This document shows, one piece after another, positions 17,712-27,733 of a stretch of 64,000 nt of DNA. This stretch comes from Haloarcula salina. Lineage in GTDB: Archaea; Halobacteriota; Halobacteria; Halobacteriales; Haloarculaceae. The notes under the pieces were generated by a model. The model saw only the letters and a program-made list of their open reading frames with translations, made no database searches and was not told the DNA's origin. Both the position numbers and the translations under genes were made by a program. The stretch's first letter is position 1; every line of letters starts with the position of its first letter. The stretch covers positions 186,001 through 250,000 of the forward strand of contig NZ_WRXL01000004.1 in assembly GCF_010119195.1 (NCBI RefSeq). The letters are read 5' to 3'.

Positions 17712-19463
17712 TCACTTCTCGTCCGCCGATAGCTCCTCGTCTCCGGTCGCGTCGGCGTCCGTTTCCTCGTCCAAGTCGAGCCCGAACTCCTGGACTCGCT
17801 GGCGCCAGAACTCCTCGTAACCCTCCTCGGTCTCCGAGACGGTCTGCTCGCCGTCTTGCACCCGATCGAGCTTGATATCGATCTCTTCGATGAGTTCGTC
17901 GCCGACGTCCCCGGAGATGACGCCGTTTCGCGTCGCGTCCATGAGCGCGCTCTTCTCGCGGCGGAGGAGTCGCCGCTCGCCCGCGAGAATCTGCTCCTGT
18001 CGGAGTTCCGGATTGTCCCGCATCAGCGTCGCGATGGCCTCGTTGAGCTGGTCTTTCTCCCGCTGGTACTCCGACGTGAACCGGTCGTACACCTCCTGTG
18101 GGATGTCGCCGTTGGCGTGCAGTTCGTCGGCGGCGTCGAGGGCTGCGTCGACTGCGCGCGCCCGGCCGATCAGCAGTTCGTAGAGCTGCTCGGCGTCGCT
18201 GCGGGTGACGATGTCGAGGCCGTCGAGCACGTTCGACATCGTCAGTCCCTGGACGACAAGCGAGAAGGCGGCGACGCCGAACACCATCGCCCGGAGTTCG
18301 GTCCGCATCGGCGTCGACGGCGGGAGGCCGAGGACGAGCGCGATGGGAATGGACGCGTGCAGCCCGCCCCAGACCATCACGTGCTGGTAGGACCGCGGGA
18401 CCGAGGGTTCAGAGAGGCGGTTCGCGAGCGCCGTCAGCGGGTAGACGACCGCGCTCCGGGCGAGCAACACCATGGGAATCGCCATCCCGATCAGCGCCGC
18501 GTTCGCGAGCAGGTCCCCGATGGGCGTGGTCACGCCGATCATCAGGAAGATGAACGTGTTGACGATGAACGCCGCCGTCTCCCAGGTGTTGAACACGGCG
18601 ATCTTCGTCTGCGGGCTCATCGCGTACTCAGCGCCGCGGTTGCCGATGAACAGGCCGGCGACGACGGTGGCGACGACGCCGGAGAGGTGAAAACCGAGCA
18701 CGTCGGCGGCGTAGTGTTCCGCCAGCAGGAACGCGCCGTAGGCGAGGATGATCGTCAGGATTATTTCGGTCATCTGATCGTCGAGCGAGACCATCACCGA
18801 GTACGCGAGGACGCCGCCGGCCAGACCGACCATGAGGCCGCCGCCCGAGACGATCGCGATGTCCACGAGCAATTCGCCGACGCCGCCGACGGTGAACAGT
18901 TCGCCCGCCCCCGCGCCGCCCTCGGCGCTGCTCGTGACGTACCCGAGCAGCGCCGAGAACACGACGACGCCGACGCCGTCGTTGACGAGGCTCTCGCCCT
19001 CGACGAGCGTCGCCAGCCGTTCCGGCGCGCCGAGTTCCTCGAACAGCGCCAGCACGGAGACCGGGTCTGTCGGCAGGATCATCGCCGCGAACAGCAGGGC
19101 GAGCAGGAGGTCGAAGCCTGGGAACAGCGCCGAACCGACGACCCCGACGAGGACGACGGAGACCAGTAGGCCGACGACGGCGAGCAGGAGGATGGGAACG
19201 AGGTTCCGTCGTAACCGTTCGAGGTCCGTCGTGGCCGCGCCCTCGAACAGGAGCGGCGGCAGCAACACCAGCAGTATCAGGTCGTGTGACAGTTCGATGT
19301 CGATCGTGACGCCCACGACAGAGGCGGCGACCCCCGCGATGAGGAGCGCGATCGTGTAAGGGAACTGCCCGACTTTGGTGACCAAGACGCCGACCCCCGC
19401 GGCGATGATGAACACCGCCAGGAGATCGGCCAGCAGCGAGACGGGGATACCACCGGGTGCCAT
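17712..19463 (-). CDS. CPA1-family sodium/proton antiporter (NhaP type)
   Basis: A 583-residue protein with 12-13 membrane helices in residues 1-400 and a cytoplasmic acidic, helical tail of about 180 residues. Diagnostic CPA1 phrases are LVLLPPLLFEGAATTDLERLRRN, AAMILPTDPVSVLALFEELGAPERL and the ion-site motif ESLVNDGVGVVVFSALLG with the Asn-Asp pair. It exchanges sodium (or potassium) for protons across the membrane; in a halophile this fits sodium extrusion and pH control. The long tail (ERRLLRREKSALMDATRNGV) resembles regulatory tails of NhaP-like exchangers. The start at 19463 directly precedes the first hydrophobic region. Confidence 0.93.
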   Translation of the reverse strand: MAPGGIPVSLLADLLAVFIIAAGVGVLVTKVGQFPYTIALLIAGVAASVVGVTIDIELSHDLILLVLLPPLLFEGAATTDLERLRRNLVPILLLAVVGLLVSVVLVGVVGSALFPGFDLLLALLFAAMILPTDPVSVLALFEELGAPERLATLVEGESLVNDGVGVVVFSALLGYVTSSAEGGAGAGELFTVGGVGELLVDIAIVSGGGLMVGLAGGVLAYSVMVSLDDQMTEIILTIILAYGAFLLAEHYAADVLGFHLSGVVATVVAGLFIGNRGAEYAMSPQTKIAVFNTWETAAFIVNTFIFLMIGVTTPIGDLLANAALIGMAIPMVLLARSAVVYPLTALANRLSEPSVPRSYQHVMVWGGLHASIPIALVLGLPPSTPMRTELRAMVFGVAAFSLVVQGLTMSNVLDGLDIVTRSDAEQLYELLIGRARAVDAALDAADELHANGDIPQEVYDRFTSEYQREKDQLNEAIATLMRDNPELRQEQILAGERRLLRREKSALMDATRNGVISGDVGDELIEEIDIKLDRVQDGEQTVSETEEGYEEFWRQRVQEFGLDLDEETDADATGDEELSADEK

Positions 19464-19561
19464 GGGGGCAGTTCCGCCGTCTCCCCTTTAACCCTGCTCC
19501 CGGCCACTGACGTGTGTCTCCAGTCCGGTCCCGGGAGCGGACCGACGCGGCCGTCCTCGCC

Positions 19562-20050
19562 CTACTCGTCCCAGTAGTCTTTCTCTGCGGTGGCGTCGAG
19601 GTACGTCGACAGGGAGCGCTCCGCGGCGTCGCCGCCGGGTGCCGCCCCGGCGTACAGCCCCACCATCTCCCTGTCCGGGTAGACGGTGATATCGGGTTCT
19701 TCCATGGTCGAGACCATCAGCAGGCGCAGTTCCTCGTCGCCGGCCGCGATCTCGTGGGCGCTCTCCTCGCCCGCGGGAAGCGCGACGTAGTCGCCCGCCT
19801 CGAGTGGGTGTTCCTCCTTCTCGGGGCCGAGCCACAGCGTTCCCGTCCCGCGCTGGACGAAGATCGCCTCCTCGTTGCCCTCGTGGTAGTGGCGGAGCCA
19901 GAGGCGCTTGCCCGGCGGCACCGCGTAGAGGCTCGCACCGAGGTCCTCACCGCCGGCGGCCTCGCCCAGTTGCTTGCGTCTGAACTGTCGGTCGCCGTGG
20001 TCGTAGTCGGTCCAGTCGAGGTCGTCGGCGTTGACGGGGCCGTCGCTCAT
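19562..20050 (-). CDS. Cupin-domain protein
   Basis: A 162-residue protein with one double-stranded beta-helix cupin domain: motif 1 WLRHYHEGNEEAIFVQRGTGTLWLG and motif 2 LEAGDYVALPAGEESAHEI, supplying His/Glu metal ligands. Haloarchaea have many such small cupins, mostly of unknown substrate. The open frame continues upstream, but the ATG at 20050 starts the acidic MSDGPVNADDLDWTDYDHGD leader and was chosen. It lies 41 bp downstream of the DHH-type gene on the same strand. Confidence 0.87.
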   Translation of the reverse strand: MSDGPVNADDLDWTDYDHGDRQFRRKQLGEAAGGEDLGASLYAVPPGKRLWLRHYHEGNEEAIFVQRGTGTLWLGPEKEEHPLEAGDYVALPAGEESAHEIAAGDEELRLLMVSTMEEPDITVYPDREMVGLYAGAAPGGDAAERSLSTYLDATAEKDYWDE

Positions 20051-20091
20051 GGGCGCTGTGACAGCCCGCGACCGGAAAAAGGCTCGCCGCG

Positions 20092-22269
20092 TTACAGCTG
20101 TTCGGCCAGCACGTCGAGCGTCGCGTCGAGGACCGCGGGTCGCTCGCCGGCCAGGTAGCGGATCGTCCCCTCGCGGACGCTCCGGGTCGCGACGCCGCCC
20201 TCGGGGACGCGTTCGGCCACGGCGGCGGCCAGGTCGTGCAGGGCCACGTCGCCGTCGGTCCGCACGTACATCGTGTCCGTGGAGATGCCGAGGACGGCCG
20301 CGCACTCGTCGCGCACGTCGCGGTACAGCTCGTCGAGCAGGAGCGACTCCGGCGGGAACTCGTACTGGTGGGTGAACGCGTCCGTGTCCAGCACGGCGAT
20401 GTCCACGCCGTCGACGGTCCGGTAGTCGAGGTTCGCCCGCGCGGTCGAGACCTCCTCGTCGACCTTCTCGCGGAACTGCTCGGAGACGTGGCCGGCGAGG
20501 CCGCCCACGTCCTCCTCGTCGTCGCCGAACACGAGGTCGGTGATGAGCTCGCGCTTGTCCTCGTAGGACTGGTAGTGCGCTTCCAGCGCGACGGCCTCGC
20601 GGAGTTCGGCGACGGCGTCGGCGTCGTAGCCGGCGTCGCTCGCGGCGTCGAGGTACGACGCCGGTGCGTCTTCCCAGAAGCTCACGGCGGGGAGGTGCCG
20701 GAGGTCGTCACGGACGCCGTCGTTGACGTGCGCTGCGACGTTGGCCGCGAGCGCGGTCGCGGTGGTGTCGGGTGCGTCCGCCACGGACGGCGAGACGACG
20801 GCGTCGACCGCGTCGACCACCGCGCCGTCGACGTCGATGTCGTCGATGACGACGCTCGGCGCGCCGTAGACGTTCAGGAGGTCGAAGCCGTCCAGGCTCT
20901 CGCGCGTGCCGCCGGCGGCGACGAAGACGAACAGCGGGAGCTTCTCCTCGTGGCGCTCCCGGTTGTCGAGCATCGTCGTCGTGTCCTTCGTGGCGTCGTC
21001 CATGTCGTAGACGCCGCCCTCGAGCGGTCGGCGGTCGAAGTAGTGGTACTTCGCGTCGGCGCGGCGGTGCTGTTCGCTCACGAGCGGGAGCGTCGCGCGT
21101 TCGAGTGCGCTTCCAGCGAGGTAGCCGTCGGCGGTGTTGGCGTGGCGGACGATGACCGGGCGGTCGGTGAGGACGGCCTTGCGGATCTGCGTGGCCGTCT
21201 CGACCAGTTCCTCGGAGAGGTCCGCGATCGCGGGGTCGTCGGCCAGCGGTTCGACGGTCTCCGGTCGCGCCTCGTCGTCCAGCGCGTCGGCGAGTCGCTG
21301 CTCGACCTCGTCGCGCTCGCCGGCTTCGAGGACGGTCAGCTCGTCGGTCTCCACCTGCAGTTCGCCGCGTCGGCGGCGGACCTCACCATCCAGTCGGATC
21401 ACGTCGGCCTCGTCGACCTCGGGGTAGGCGCGGACGCCGGCCTCGACGAAGGCCGCACAGTCGACGGTGGCGGTCTCGTCCTGCAGTTCGAACACCGTCG
21501 GGCCGGAGGTCTGTCGGATGCCGACGACCTCGCCTTCGAGGCGGACGTCTTCGCCGACGTGCTCGTCGAGGTCGCCGATAGCGACGGCGACCGGCTCAGA
21601 AGCCGGGGCCGCGTCGGCCGAGTCCTCCTCGTCGTCGGACTCGGCGACGACCGCCGCCGATCCGCCGTCGCTCTCGCCGACGGAGCCAGCGCCCGCGACG
21701 CGGTCGGCGTCGCCGGCCTGACTCACTGCACCGGCGCTCGAGGACTCGTCGTCCGACGCCTGCGCTGCGTCGTCGTCCGACTCCTCGTCGGTTTCGGCGT
21801 CGGTCTCGACTTCGTTATCTGCCTCGACCGCGCCCGTCTCGTCGGCGTCCGCGGAGTCGGCCGTCTCCTCGTCGTCCTCCTCGTCTTCGAGCAGGACCGA
21901 GTGGCCGATCTCCGGGTCGTCGACGAGGACGCCGCGGAACTCGCGTTCGGACTGCCGGATCGACCAGCCGAGGTCGATGTTGCCGTTGTCGCGAACGTTC
22001 TTGACCTGGACGTACACGTCGTCGCCCGGCTCCCAGTCGAGGGAGTCGAGCCGTCGGTCCAGTTCACTCCGGTGGAGGAGCCCCGTGACGCTGTCGCCGA
22101 TGTCGACGAACACGCCGAACTCGGCGAAGCCGTCGACGCTGCCGCGGTAGTACCGACCGACCGATAGCTGGTCGGGGCGAGAGCCGCGGAACTCGAACAG
22201 GGCGTCCTCCTCGTGGAGGTCACAGATGCGTCCTTCGACAGATTTGCCGCAGATGATACACGAACCCAT
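20092..22269 (-). CDS. Zinc-finger / S1 / OB-fold / DHH-family protein (RecJ-like)
   Basis: A 725-residue protein with four parts: an N-terminal zinc finger (CIICGKSVEGRICDLHEED), an S1 RNA-binding domain (about 30-110, DGFAEFGVFVDIGDSVTGLLH), a very acidic linker of about 110 residues, then an OB-fold nucleic-acid domain (about 235-310, GEVVGIRQTSGPTVFELQDET) and a C-terminal DHH-type region. Within the latter, VRHANTADGYLAGSALE and MLDNRERHEEKLPLFVFV resemble RecJ/DHH motifs I-II, but the DHH triad position reads VVIDDIDVDG, so catalysis may be altered or lost. Archaeal RecJ-like proteins act in replication (GAN/Cdc45-like) or RNA turnover; the S1 and zinc parts favour RNA contact. Confidence 0.88.
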   Translation of the reverse strand: MGSCIICGKSVEGRICDLHEEDALFEFRGSRPDQLSVGRYYRGSVDGFAEFGVFVDIGDSVTGLLHRSELDRRLDSLDWEPGDDVYVQVKNVRDNGNIDLGWSIRQSEREFRGVLVDDPEIGHSVLLEDEEDDEETADSADADETGAVEADNEVETDAETDEESDDDAAQASDDESSSAGAVSQAGDADRVAGAGSVGESDGGSAAVVAESDDEEDSADAAPASEPVAVAIGDLDEHVGEDVRLEGEVVGIRQTSGPTVFELQDETATVDCAAFVEAGVRAYPEVDEADVIRLDGEVRRRRGELQVETDELTVLEAGERDEVEQRLADALDDEARPETVEPLADDPAIADLSEELVETATQIRKAVLTDRPVIVRHANTADGYLAGSALERATLPLVSEQHRRADAKYHYFDRRPLEGGVYDMDDATKDTTTMLDNRERHEEKLPLFVFVAAGGTRESLDGFDLLNVYGAPSVVIDDIDVDGAVVDAVDAVVSPSVADAPDTTATALAANVAAHVNDGVRDDLRHLPAVSFWEDAPASYLDAASDAGYDADAVAELREAVALEAHYQSYEDKRELITDLVFGDDEEDVGGLAGHVSEQFREKVDEEVSTARANLDYRTVDGVDIAVLDTDAFTHQYEFPPESLLLDELYRDVRDECAAVLGISTDTMYVRTDGDVALHDLAAAVAERVPEGGVATRSVREGTIRYLAGERPAVLDATLDVLAEQL

Positions 22270-22345
22270 TACACGGTGAAAGCATGTCGTGCCTAAAACG
22301 GTTGTCGAAATCCGGACGACTTCGAGACCCGCCGAACGGCAGGGT

Positions 22346-22609
22346 CTAGTCGAACAGCTCGCTCTCCTCTTCGAGCAGTTCGAGCCCCGAGGCGACGGCT
22401 TTCGCCTGTTCGGGGAACAGCGCGATCTCGATCTCGCTGCCCTGTTCGTCTTCGAAGGCGAGTTTCACGCGCTTGTCGCCGTACTCCCGCACGTCGACCC
22501 CCTCGACGTCGTACATCTTGATCGTCGCCTCCTTGTTCGACGGGCCGACGCTCTTGAACGCGCCGTCTTTGAGTTCGAGCATGAACTGATCGATGTCGAT
22601 GCTGAGCAT
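22346..22609 (-). CDS. 87-aa conserved-looking hypothetical protein
   Basis: Small acidic protein beginning MLSIDIDQFMLELKDGAFKS with alternating hydrophobic residues that suggest beta strands (GVDVREYGDKRVKLAFEDEQ, GSEIEIALFPEQAKAV) and an acidic helix at the end. No membrane segment or cysteine is present. The frame extends eight codons further upstream; the Met at 22609 precedes the structured part. It lies between the DHH-type gene and a YIP1-like gene, all minus strand. Family and function not recognised. Confidence 0.75.
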   Translation of the reverse strand: MLSIDIDQFMLELKDGAFKSVGPSNKEATIKMYDVEGVDVREYGDKRVKLAFEDEQGSEIEIALFPEQAKAVASGLELLEEESELFD

Positions 22610-22633
22610 ACCCGAGACGGGAGCGGCGGTCAC

Positions 22634-23332
22634 CTAAAACCCGGTCACGAGCGACAGCGCGTGGAACCCCCGGAAGCCGTACCCGAACACGATGGCCGCG
22701 GGGACGGCCCCCACGACCGCCGCGACCGGGAGCCTGAGGTCGTGAACCGTCGCCGTTCCGAGGATGTACAGCCCCGCGCCCCAGGCGGCGACGGCGGCCC
22801 GGACCTCGGGACTCGGCAGGCCCGCGAACAGGCACGGGGCCATCGCGTAGCACAGCACCTGTACCGTCTCGCTGATGCCGCCGCGGTCCGGCGCGGTGGG
22901 GACCAGGAGCAGCGTCTGCACCGCCGCGGTCAGGTGCACCGTCGCCGGCGTCACGAACATGATGATAGCAAGCAACACGAGCACGGCGACGCCGGGCGAG
23001 AAGCCGGCGAGGGCCGGATAGTCGAACGGCCCGGTCGAGACGAGTCCCCGCTCGGCCAGGTGGACGACGGCGAAGCGACTCGCCTCCTCGACGAGCACGA
23101 CCATCGAGGCGAACACCAGCCCCGGGGCCTGATCACCCGGCGCGATGCCGGTGCGGAAGAACCGCCGCGGCCGACGGAGAATCTCAGCCCACGCGCGGAC
23201 CAGTGCCGCCGGTCCGCGATCGCGACCCCCGGTCGGATTCTCGACCCACTGCGTCACGCCGAATCCTTGGAAGTGGGGCGATTTGACGGTTTCCTTCTCC
23301 GCGTCGTCCGTTCCTTCGCTCCCGCCGCTCAC
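22634..23332 (-). CDS. YIP1-family membrane protein, GTG start
   Basis: A 232-residue protein with a cytoplasmic N-terminus containing RAWAEILRRPRRFFRTGIAPG, the conserved entry to Yip1 domains, followed by five hydrophobic segments (LVFASMVVLVEEASR, GVAVLVLLAIIMFVTPATVHL and later ones). Yip1-like proteins of haloarchaea are membrane proteins of unknown role. No ATG suits the start; GTG at 23332 gives SGGSEGTDDAEKE and lies inside the first copy of a three-copy tandem repeat, so the first residues may have been supplied by that repeat. Confidence 0.82.
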   Translation of the reverse strand: MSGGSEGTDDAEKETVKSPHFQGFGVTQWVENPTGGRDRGPAALVRAWAEILRRPRRFFRTGIAPGDQAPGLVFASMVVLVEEASRFAVVHLAERGLVSTGPFDYPALAGFSPGVAVLVLLAIIMFVTPATVHLTAAVQTLLLVPTAPDRGGISETVQVLCYAMAPCLFAGLPSPEVRAAVAAWGAGLYILGTATVHDLRLPVAAVVGAVPAAIVFGYGFRGFHALSLVTGF

Positions 23333-23482
23333 GGCTCGGACACGAGACCCTCGCGGCTAATCGTCCGCTCCTGCCGACTACGGCACGGACACGCGAAGCG
23401 GTCCTCACCGCTAGTCGTCTGCTCCTTCGGTCCTGCCGCTCACGGCTCGGACACAAGGCCCTCGCGGTTAATCGTCTGCTCC
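23321..23482. repeat. Three imperfect tandem repeats spanning a gene boundary
   Basis: Copies at about 23321-23371, 23372-23425 and 23431-23482. Each reads approximately GCCGCTCACGGCTCGGACAC, then a variable middle, then CGCTAATCGTCTGCTCC. The first and third copies are nearly identical; the middle one has diverged. Copy three contains the last codons and stop of the FMN reductase gene, copy one the GTG start of the YIP1-like gene. Confidence 0.8.
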
Positions 23483-24046
23483 GACGTTCTCCGTACTCTC
23501 GAAACACGCCGGATCGGGCTCGATGTTCGCGTACTGCACCGCTTCCTCGCCGAGCGTAACGACGCGGTCTTCGATGTCGTCGTCGATGAGTTCTCCGTCC
23601 TCGACGTAGGTCCGGGCCCGCGGAATCGCGGCCTGGTGAGGGATCACCCAGCAGTTGAGCGAGCGACAGACCGACCGGAGGTGTTCGAGCGCAGTGATCG
23701 GAAAGCCGCCGCCGGCGACGGCGAGCAGGCCGACGGTCTTGTGCTCGAACTCGTCGAAGCCGCAGTAGTCGAGCGCGTTCTTCAGCGCGCCGGAGTACGA
23801 GCCGTGGTACACCGGCGTCCCGAGCAGGATCGAGTCGGCGTCGTACACGCTGTCGGCGAAGTCGACGGCGTCGCCGGGTTCGCGGTCGTCCGCGTCGAAC
23901 ACCGGCAGGTCGAACTCCCGGAGGTCGAGCAGTTCCGTCGTCGCGCCGGCGTCCGCGGCGGCCGCGAGCGCGCGTTCGATACCGACGCGGGTGTAGCTCT
24001 CGTCTCTGAGGCTCCCGACGACGCCGACGACGTGCGGTCTGGTCAT
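23468..24046 (-). CDS. NADPH-dependent FMN reductase family protein
   Basis: A 192-residue flavodoxin-like protein. The phosphate-binding start VVGVVGSLRDESYTRVGIERAL, the central PVYHGSYSGALKNALDYCG and the following KTVGLLAVAGGG are the standard NADPH-dependent FMN reductase motifs (SsuE/ArsH/azoreductase group). It would reduce FMN or quinones with NADPH in the cytoplasm. The C-terminal residues GADD and the TAA stop fall within a repeated sequence that continues past the gene, which may mean the original 3' end was replaced. Physiological substrate unknown. Confidence 0.9.
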   Translation of the reverse strand: MTRPHVVGVVGSLRDESYTRVGIERALAAAADAGATTELLDLREFDLPVFDADDREPGDAVDFADSVYDADSILLGTPVYHGSYSGALKNALDYCGFDEFEHKTVGLLAVAGGGFPITALEHLRSVCRSLNCWVIPHQAAIPRARTYVEDGELIDDDIEDRVVTLGEEAVQYANIEPDPACFESTENVGADD

Positions 24047-24112
24047 GTCCCGAGTATGGAGGGGGGTCGGTATAGGGATGGTGGACGGGGACGCCGCCCG
24101 CGGCCGGATCCG

Positions 24113-25861
<1,749 letters not shown>

Positions 25862-25922
25862 ACCGGTCCGTTCGGGCCCGGTCTAAATCCCGGTTTCGGC
25901 CCGGTCCGGCCGTTCACACGCG

Positions 25923-26402
25923 TCAGAATGCGAGTCCGCCGAACCGCCGGCGCGCGTACATCAGGGGGAGCCCTGCGACCGCGCCCAACGGGGCAGTGAC
26001 CGCGAGAGCGAACCCGATCACGACGACACCCGCGAGCAGCACCGTCCGCGGTCCCCAGACGACCGCGACCGCGAGCGTCCAGAGCGACACCGTGACGACG
26101 GCCGTCGTCAGCCCGAAGAGCGCGCCGAGCAGATAGGACTGTGCCGCGCGTCGCTCGACGAGCGCCCACCAGCCGACGGCTCCGACGACACCGGCGGACG
26201 CCGGGACGAGGACGCCAGCGTACGGTTCGGGGAGCCCGAGCACCGTCAGCAGCGTGCCGGCGACGGCACCGAGCCGCAGTAACACCAGCGAGCTACAGAC
26301 GAACGCGTACGCGCCGGCGAGCAGCGACCACGCGATCGGCGTGGAGAGCGTCGAAGCGGGTCCTTTGGAGGACACGAGTGAGAGCAGACGCAGGGCCGAC
26401 AT
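25923..26402 (-). CDS. Small polytopic membrane protein
   Basis: A 159-residue protein with four or five hydrophobic segments (about 22-45, 55-75, 85-120 in two passes, 125-150) and a basic end (YARRRFGGLAF). No catalytic motif is seen. It sits downstream of the glutamate mutase S gene on the same strand with a 90-bp gap. Function unknown. Confidence 0.75.
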   Translation of the reverse strand: MSALRLLSLVSSKGPASTLSTPIAWSLLAGAYAFVCSSLVLLRLGAVAGTLLTVLGLPEPYAGVLVPASAGVVGAVGWWALVERRAAQSYLLGALFGLTTAVVTVSLWTLAVAVVWGPRTVLLAGVVVIGFALAVTAPLGAVAGLPLMYARRRFGGLAF

Positions 26403-26492
26403 ATGTTTTGGGACCCGGCGCCGGGGCCCAGGTGGGACTCAGACGAGAGTGCTATCCGATGGAAGCGGACGGGGAGTAAGCCGAACCCGGCC

Positions 26493-26936
26493 TCAGGAGC
26501 GCAGTCGCGTCCGCTCGGACGCCGCCTCGCGCGAGCGGTGTCCCAGGTCGGCCTTCAGCGCCTCGATGGCCTCCTGGGGATCCGTCTCGGAGTCGAACAC
26601 GCGGTCGAAGCCCATCTCGCGGAAGGTCTTTCGCGTCTCGTCGAAGGAGTCCTGTCCGACGGCGAGGTTCCCGCCGATGTACGTCGTCACGTCCAGGCCC
26701 GCCTCGTCCATCGCCCGGTGGAAGTCCTGACAGTCCTGCTCGGCGTGGCCGTACAGCGAGGAGACGAGGATCGCCTCCGCGTCGTGCTCCGCGGCGGCCT
26801 CGATGAACTCCGACTGGGACGTCTGTACGCCGAGGTTCACGACTTCGAACCCCGCCGCTTCGAACGCCCGTTCAAGGATGGTAATTCCGACGACGTGCGC
26901 GTCGGAGCCGATGACACCGAGGATGACTGTCCTCAT
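26493..26936 (-). CDS. glmS: Glutamate (methylaspartate) mutase small subunit, B12-binding
   Basis: A 147-residue cobalamin-binding protein. The DxHxxG base-off B12 motif is present as GSDAHVVG (D12, H14, G17), followed by SSLYGHAEQD and YIGGNLAVG, exactly as in the S component of glutamate mutase (other names MamA, MutS). With the E component it interconverts glutamate and 3-methylaspartate, the entry step of the haloarchaeal methylaspartate cycle. The E subunit, methylaspartate ammonia-lyase and mesaconyl-CoA enzymes, which often lie next to it, are not in this window. A TATA element about 27 bp upstream puts the transcription start at or near the ATG. Confidence 0.92.
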   Translation of the reverse strand: MRTVILGVIGSDAHVVGITILERAFEAAGFEVVNLGVQTSQSEFIEAAAEHDAEAILVSSLYGHAEQDCQDFHRAMDEAGLDVTTYIGGNLAVGQDSFDETRKTFREMGFDRVFDSETDPQEAIEALKADLGHRSREAASERTRLRS

Positions 26937-26960
26937 ACAGGACCACCAACGAGGGTATCC

Positions 26961-26970
26961 TACATAAACC
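26961..26970 (-). promoter_or_regulatory. TATA box of glmS
   Basis: On the minus strand GGTTTATGTA is centred about 27-30 bp upstream of the ATG at 26936, the spacing expected for a leaderless archaeal promoter. A second AT-rich patch at about 26983-26990 lies further upstream. Confidence 0.5.
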
Positions 26971-27173
26971 TAATGAAAGACCATTATAGATTGTGTCAAC
27001 CGTTCCCACCCGCGAAGGGATGGATATTAGCCGCGATGGCCCGAAGCGTCGGTAGACTCCTCAGCAATGGTATCCGAACCGTCGTCTCGCCTGGGCTCCA
27101 CGGCGACGCCCGCCCGTCCGTCCGGCAGACCGGGCCGGCGAGCGAACAGCCACACCGTTCCGGTCGAGTCGCC

Positions 27174-27713
27174 ATGACGACCGTTCGGCCGGCGTTCGAC
27201 GCCGACGCCGACGACGTCCGGCGGGTGGCCAGGCGTGCGTGGCACGACGCCTACGACGAACTCGACCCCGAGGCCATCGAGTCCACCATCGACGACTGGT
27301 ACGCGGACCCGCTCGGAGCCGCGCTCCACGGGTGGGCCGGCGGCGTCCCCGCGAACGACCTCGACGACATCGAAGCCACGCTTCTCGTCGCCGAGCAAGA
27401 CGGTGATATCGTCGGTTTCACGCAGGGCATCACGCTCCAGACGGTCGGGACGATTCTCCGCCTCTACGTCGACCCGGACTACCACCGCGAGCGGGTCGGA
27501 ACCGCGCTGTACGAGCACCTCCGGGAGATTTTCGAAGCGCACGGGGTCGAACGTATCCGGGCGCTCGACCTCGCCTCGAACGAGAAGAGCCGCCGCTTCT
27601 TCCTGAACCACGGCTTCGAGCGGTCGAACACGCGGACGGTCACCATCGGCGGCGAGCCCTACGACGAGGCCGTCTTCTCCAGGGAGCTGGAGACCGACGG
27701 CGGCGAGTCGTAA
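27174..27713 (+). CDS. GNAT-family N-acetyltransferase
   Basis: A 179-residue protein with the GNAT fold: N-terminal VRPAFDADADDVRRVARRAWHDAY, central beta strands ATLLVAEQDGDIVGFTQG, the acetyl-CoA loop region VDPDYHRERVGTALYEHL (a variant of Q/RxxGxG/A), and the C-terminal ALDLASNEKSRRFFLNHGFE. The open frame runs far upstream, but the ATG at 27174 begins the conserved domain. The acetyl acceptor is unknown. Transcribed divergently from glmS. Confidence 0.9.
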   Translation: MTTVRPAFDADADDVRRVARRAWHDAYDELDPEAIESTIDDWYADPLGAALHGWAGGVPANDLDDIEATLLVAEQDGDIVGFTQGITLQTVGTILRLYVDPDYHRERVGTALYEHLREIFEAHGVERIRALDLASNEKSRRFFLNHGFERSNTRTVTIGGEPYDEAVFSRELETDGGES

Positions 27714-27733
27714 CTGCGGGAGTGGCCAGAAGG

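Noticed and set aside
26403-26492. tRNA-like fragment (GGGCCCAGGTGGGACTCAGA) upstream of the membrane gene
   Set aside because: No cloverleaf, no intact T-loop and no acceptor pairing could be traced; probably chance or promoter leader sequence.
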